7,913 bases of DNA from Clostridiales bacterium (lineage in GTDB: Bacteria; Bacillota_A; Clostridia; Lachnospirales; Lachnospiraceae): positions 1 through 7,913 of the forward strand of contig JASKJZ010000106.1 of assembly GCA_030154385.1 (NCBI GenBank), in the 5' to 3' direction. The notes below the pieces were generated by a model. That model saw only the letters and a list, made by a program, of their open reading frames with translations, had not been told where the DNA came from and did not search any database. A program made the translations under genes and the position numbers. This document shows, one piece after another, positions 6,967-7,913 of the stretch. Numbering within the stretch: the stretch's first letter is position 1; each line of letters opens with the position of its first letter.

Positions 6967-7179
6967 ATGAGATGTCCAAGTTGTGGAAGAGAAGGCTGTA
7001 ATATAGTGGAAGAAACACATACCAACCAAAAAGGATATGGTATTTGTAGTGGAATTTGTGGATATGTAATCTTAGGACCAATCGGATTGTTATGCGGACT
7101 TTGTGGAATGGGTGATGGACACACAAGTAAAAAGGCATATTGGGTATGCCCTGGCTGTGGAAGGAAGTTTCGAGTTTGA
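6967..7179 (+). CDS. LITAF-like zinc-ribbon small membrane-associated protein
   Basis: This 70-aa protein has one Cys-x2-Cys knuckle at each end (RCPSCG, Cys3 and Cys6; and VCPGCG, Cys61 and Cys64) with a hydrophobic, Gly- and Cys-rich stretch between (about 29-49). That is the pattern of LITAF-like zinc ribbons, in which the two halves form one zinc site and the hydrophobic middle lies in or on the membrane. A GAGG ribosome site lies about 8 nt upstream of the ATG. Its stop codon overlaps the start of the next gene by one base (TGATG), so the two are likely co-translated. The biological role is unknown. Confidence 0.7.
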   Translation: MRCPSCGREGCNIVEETHTNQKGYGICSGICGYVILGPIGLLCGLCGMGDGHTSKKAYWVCPGCGRKFRV

Positions 7180-7589
7180 TGATTAATAAAAGAGTCGATA
7201 TAACAACGAATAAAAAAACAGAGTGTTGGGTGAAATGGATGGAATGGGGACAGCGCCTGGGGTGCCACCAAAAGCCAGAGCGCAGCTTTTTCCTAAAAGG
7301 CTATCAGATGCCAGTTTGTGCAAGATGCACTGGTGTCTTTTTCGGCTATCTTGCAGCATTTATCTTACTGCCATTCCTGAATAAAAAAGAAAAGCAAAAA
7401 AGGATGATTGTACTGCTTGGTAGTAGTATTATGCTTATGGATTGGTCCGTTCAGGCACTTCATATTAAAGAATCCACCAATAAAAGAAGAGTGGTTACTG
7501 GATTTTTTGGTGGGATTGGAATCATGACTGGTTGGATGATGGGATTATCACACCTTTTGACGATTATATCATATGCTAGGAATGGATAA
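7179..7589 (+). CDS. DUF2085 family membrane protein
   Basis: This 136-aa protein shows the DUF2085 signature: GCHQKPERSFF (28-38), then PVCARCTGVFFGYLAA (45-60), with Cys29, Cys47 and Cys50 in family positions. After these come hydrophobic segments at about 52-67 and 76-95, and a Gly-rich C-terminal segment around 107-130. NKRRVVTG (101-108) is also typical. The start at 7179 is chosen because it overlaps the upstream stop as TGATG and has GGAAGGAAG about 11 nt before it; an in-frame ATG at 7140 would add residues that read as zinc-ribbon DNA in another frame. The function of the family is not established. The Cys residues may bind metal or form a redox site. Confidence 0.85.
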   Translation: MINKRVDITTNKKTECWVKWMEWGQRLGCHQKPERSFFLKGYQMPVCARCTGVFFGYLAAFILLPFLNKKEKQKRMIVLLGSSIMLMDWSVQALHIKESTNKRRVVTGFFGGIGIMTGWMMGLSHLLTIISYARNG

Positions 7590-7590
7590 T

Positions 7591-7648
7591 AAGAGGGTAC
7601 TGTCACATAACGGTTAAAACCGTAAAGTGACAGTACCCTCTCTTTTTT
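7591..7648 (+). terminator. Strong two-tier rho-independent terminator
   Basis: AGAGGGTACTGTCAC (7592-7606) pairs perfectly with GTGACAGTACCCTCT (7627-7641). Inside it ACGGTT (7610-7615) pairs with AACCGT (7618-7623) around a 2-nt loop, making a second tier. The T-rich run TCTTTTTTC follows. It ends the plus-strand run and faces the convergent helicase gene at 7657; the minus-strand side has only a weak T run. Confidence 0.85.
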
Positions 7649-7656
7649 CTTTGTAT

Positions 7657-7913
7657 TTAGTGCTTTGCACGTTCTACATGGATAGATTTTCCTTTAATAG
7701 AAGTACGTTTCATCGTATCAATCACATCTTGTGCATATTCTTTTGGAACGTCCACGAAGGTATAACTGTCATACATATCAATTGATCCTACCAGATGTCC
7801 AGGCATGCCAGTTTCTCCGGCAATTGCGCCAAGGATATCACCTGGTTTAATACGTTGCTTCTTTCCTACATTTATAAAGAGACGTACCATACCGTGCTTT
7901 TGGTTCGTCACAC
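7657..7913 (-). CDS. DEAD-box RNA helicase, C-terminal DbpA domain (5' truncated by window edge)
   Basis: The minus-strand frame enters from the right edge and ends with TAA at 7657. The 85 visible residues form a DbpA-type RNA-binding domain: VRLFINVGKKQRIKPGDIL, then GAIAGETGM, then VGSIDMYDSYTFVDVPKEYA, with a short end KGKSIHVERAKH. This domain lies at the C-terminus of DEAD-box helicases such as DbpA, YxiN and CsdA, where it directs the enzyme to structured RNA, often in ribosome assembly or cold response. The GTG codon at the edge is not a start: the helicase core must lie outside the window. It converges on the terminator at 7591-7648. Confidence 0.85.
   Translation of the reverse strand, partial: VTNQKHGMVRLFINVGKKQRIKPGDILGAIAGETGMPGHLVGSIDMYDSYTFVDVPKEYAQDVIDTMKRTSIKGKSIHVERAKH

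Noticed and set aside
7140..7178. Earlier in-frame ATG for the DUF2085 protein
   Set aside because: The added residues overlap the zinc-ribbon end in another frame, and the TGATG overlap at 7177-7181 gives a better start.
6861..7271. Minus-strand 136-codon ORF opposite the zinc-ribbon gene
   Set aside because: Its Pro-, His- and Phe-rich composition is the usual shadow of Gly- and Cys-rich coding on the other strand.

Overview
The window looks like chromosomal DNA of a low-GC Gram-positive anaerobe, most likely a Clostridia (Lachnospiraceae-like) species. This rests on the AT-rich codon use, strong AGGAG-type ribosome sites, sigma-A style promoters, and the gene types seen (PatB-type C-S lyase, DUF2085 membrane protein, DEAD-box helicase with a DbpA domain). 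The species cannot be named from the sequence alone.

Positions 1-2002 are the end of a surface-polysaccharide operon on the plus strand. It holds the 3' part of a gene resembling the HAD-related proteins of glycan clusters, overlapped by 4 bp by a GT4-type glycosyltransferase.

Positions 2003-2914 are a scar about 0.9 kb long with no intact conventional gene. It contains a 172-bp MITE-like element with matched terminal inverted repeats and a 6-bp direct repeat at its edges (2144-2315), a probable bidirectional terminator (2321-2376), a broken small gene on the minus strand (2517-2721), and a good sigma-A promoter (2846-2874) for the next gene.

Positions 2915-7589 are a run of plus-strand genes: a PatB/MalY-type cystathionine beta-lyase (with a possible promoter for the next gene in its 3' end), a membrane-anchored CapD/EpsC/PglF-type UDP-sugar 4,6-dehydratase, an MNT nucleotidyltransferase overlapping a HEPN protein, a 49-aa small ORF with a Cys2/His2-like pattern, a 70-aa LITAF-like zinc ribbon and a DUF2085 membrane protein. 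From the dehydratase onward the genes are tightly spaced or overlapping, except for a 35-bp gap before the zinc ribbon, so they may be one transcript. It ends at a strong two-tier hairpin terminator (7591-7648).

Positions 7657-7913 are the C-terminal end of a DEAD-box RNA helicase on the minus strand, converging on that terminator.

The glycosyltransferase and the dehydratase both point to cell-surface glycan synthesis. The MNT-HEPN pair resembles a type VII toxin-antitoxin module and may be an accessory passenger behind the glycan gene. The three small proteins after it carry conserved-looking Cys motifs, but nothing in the sequence fixes their role.
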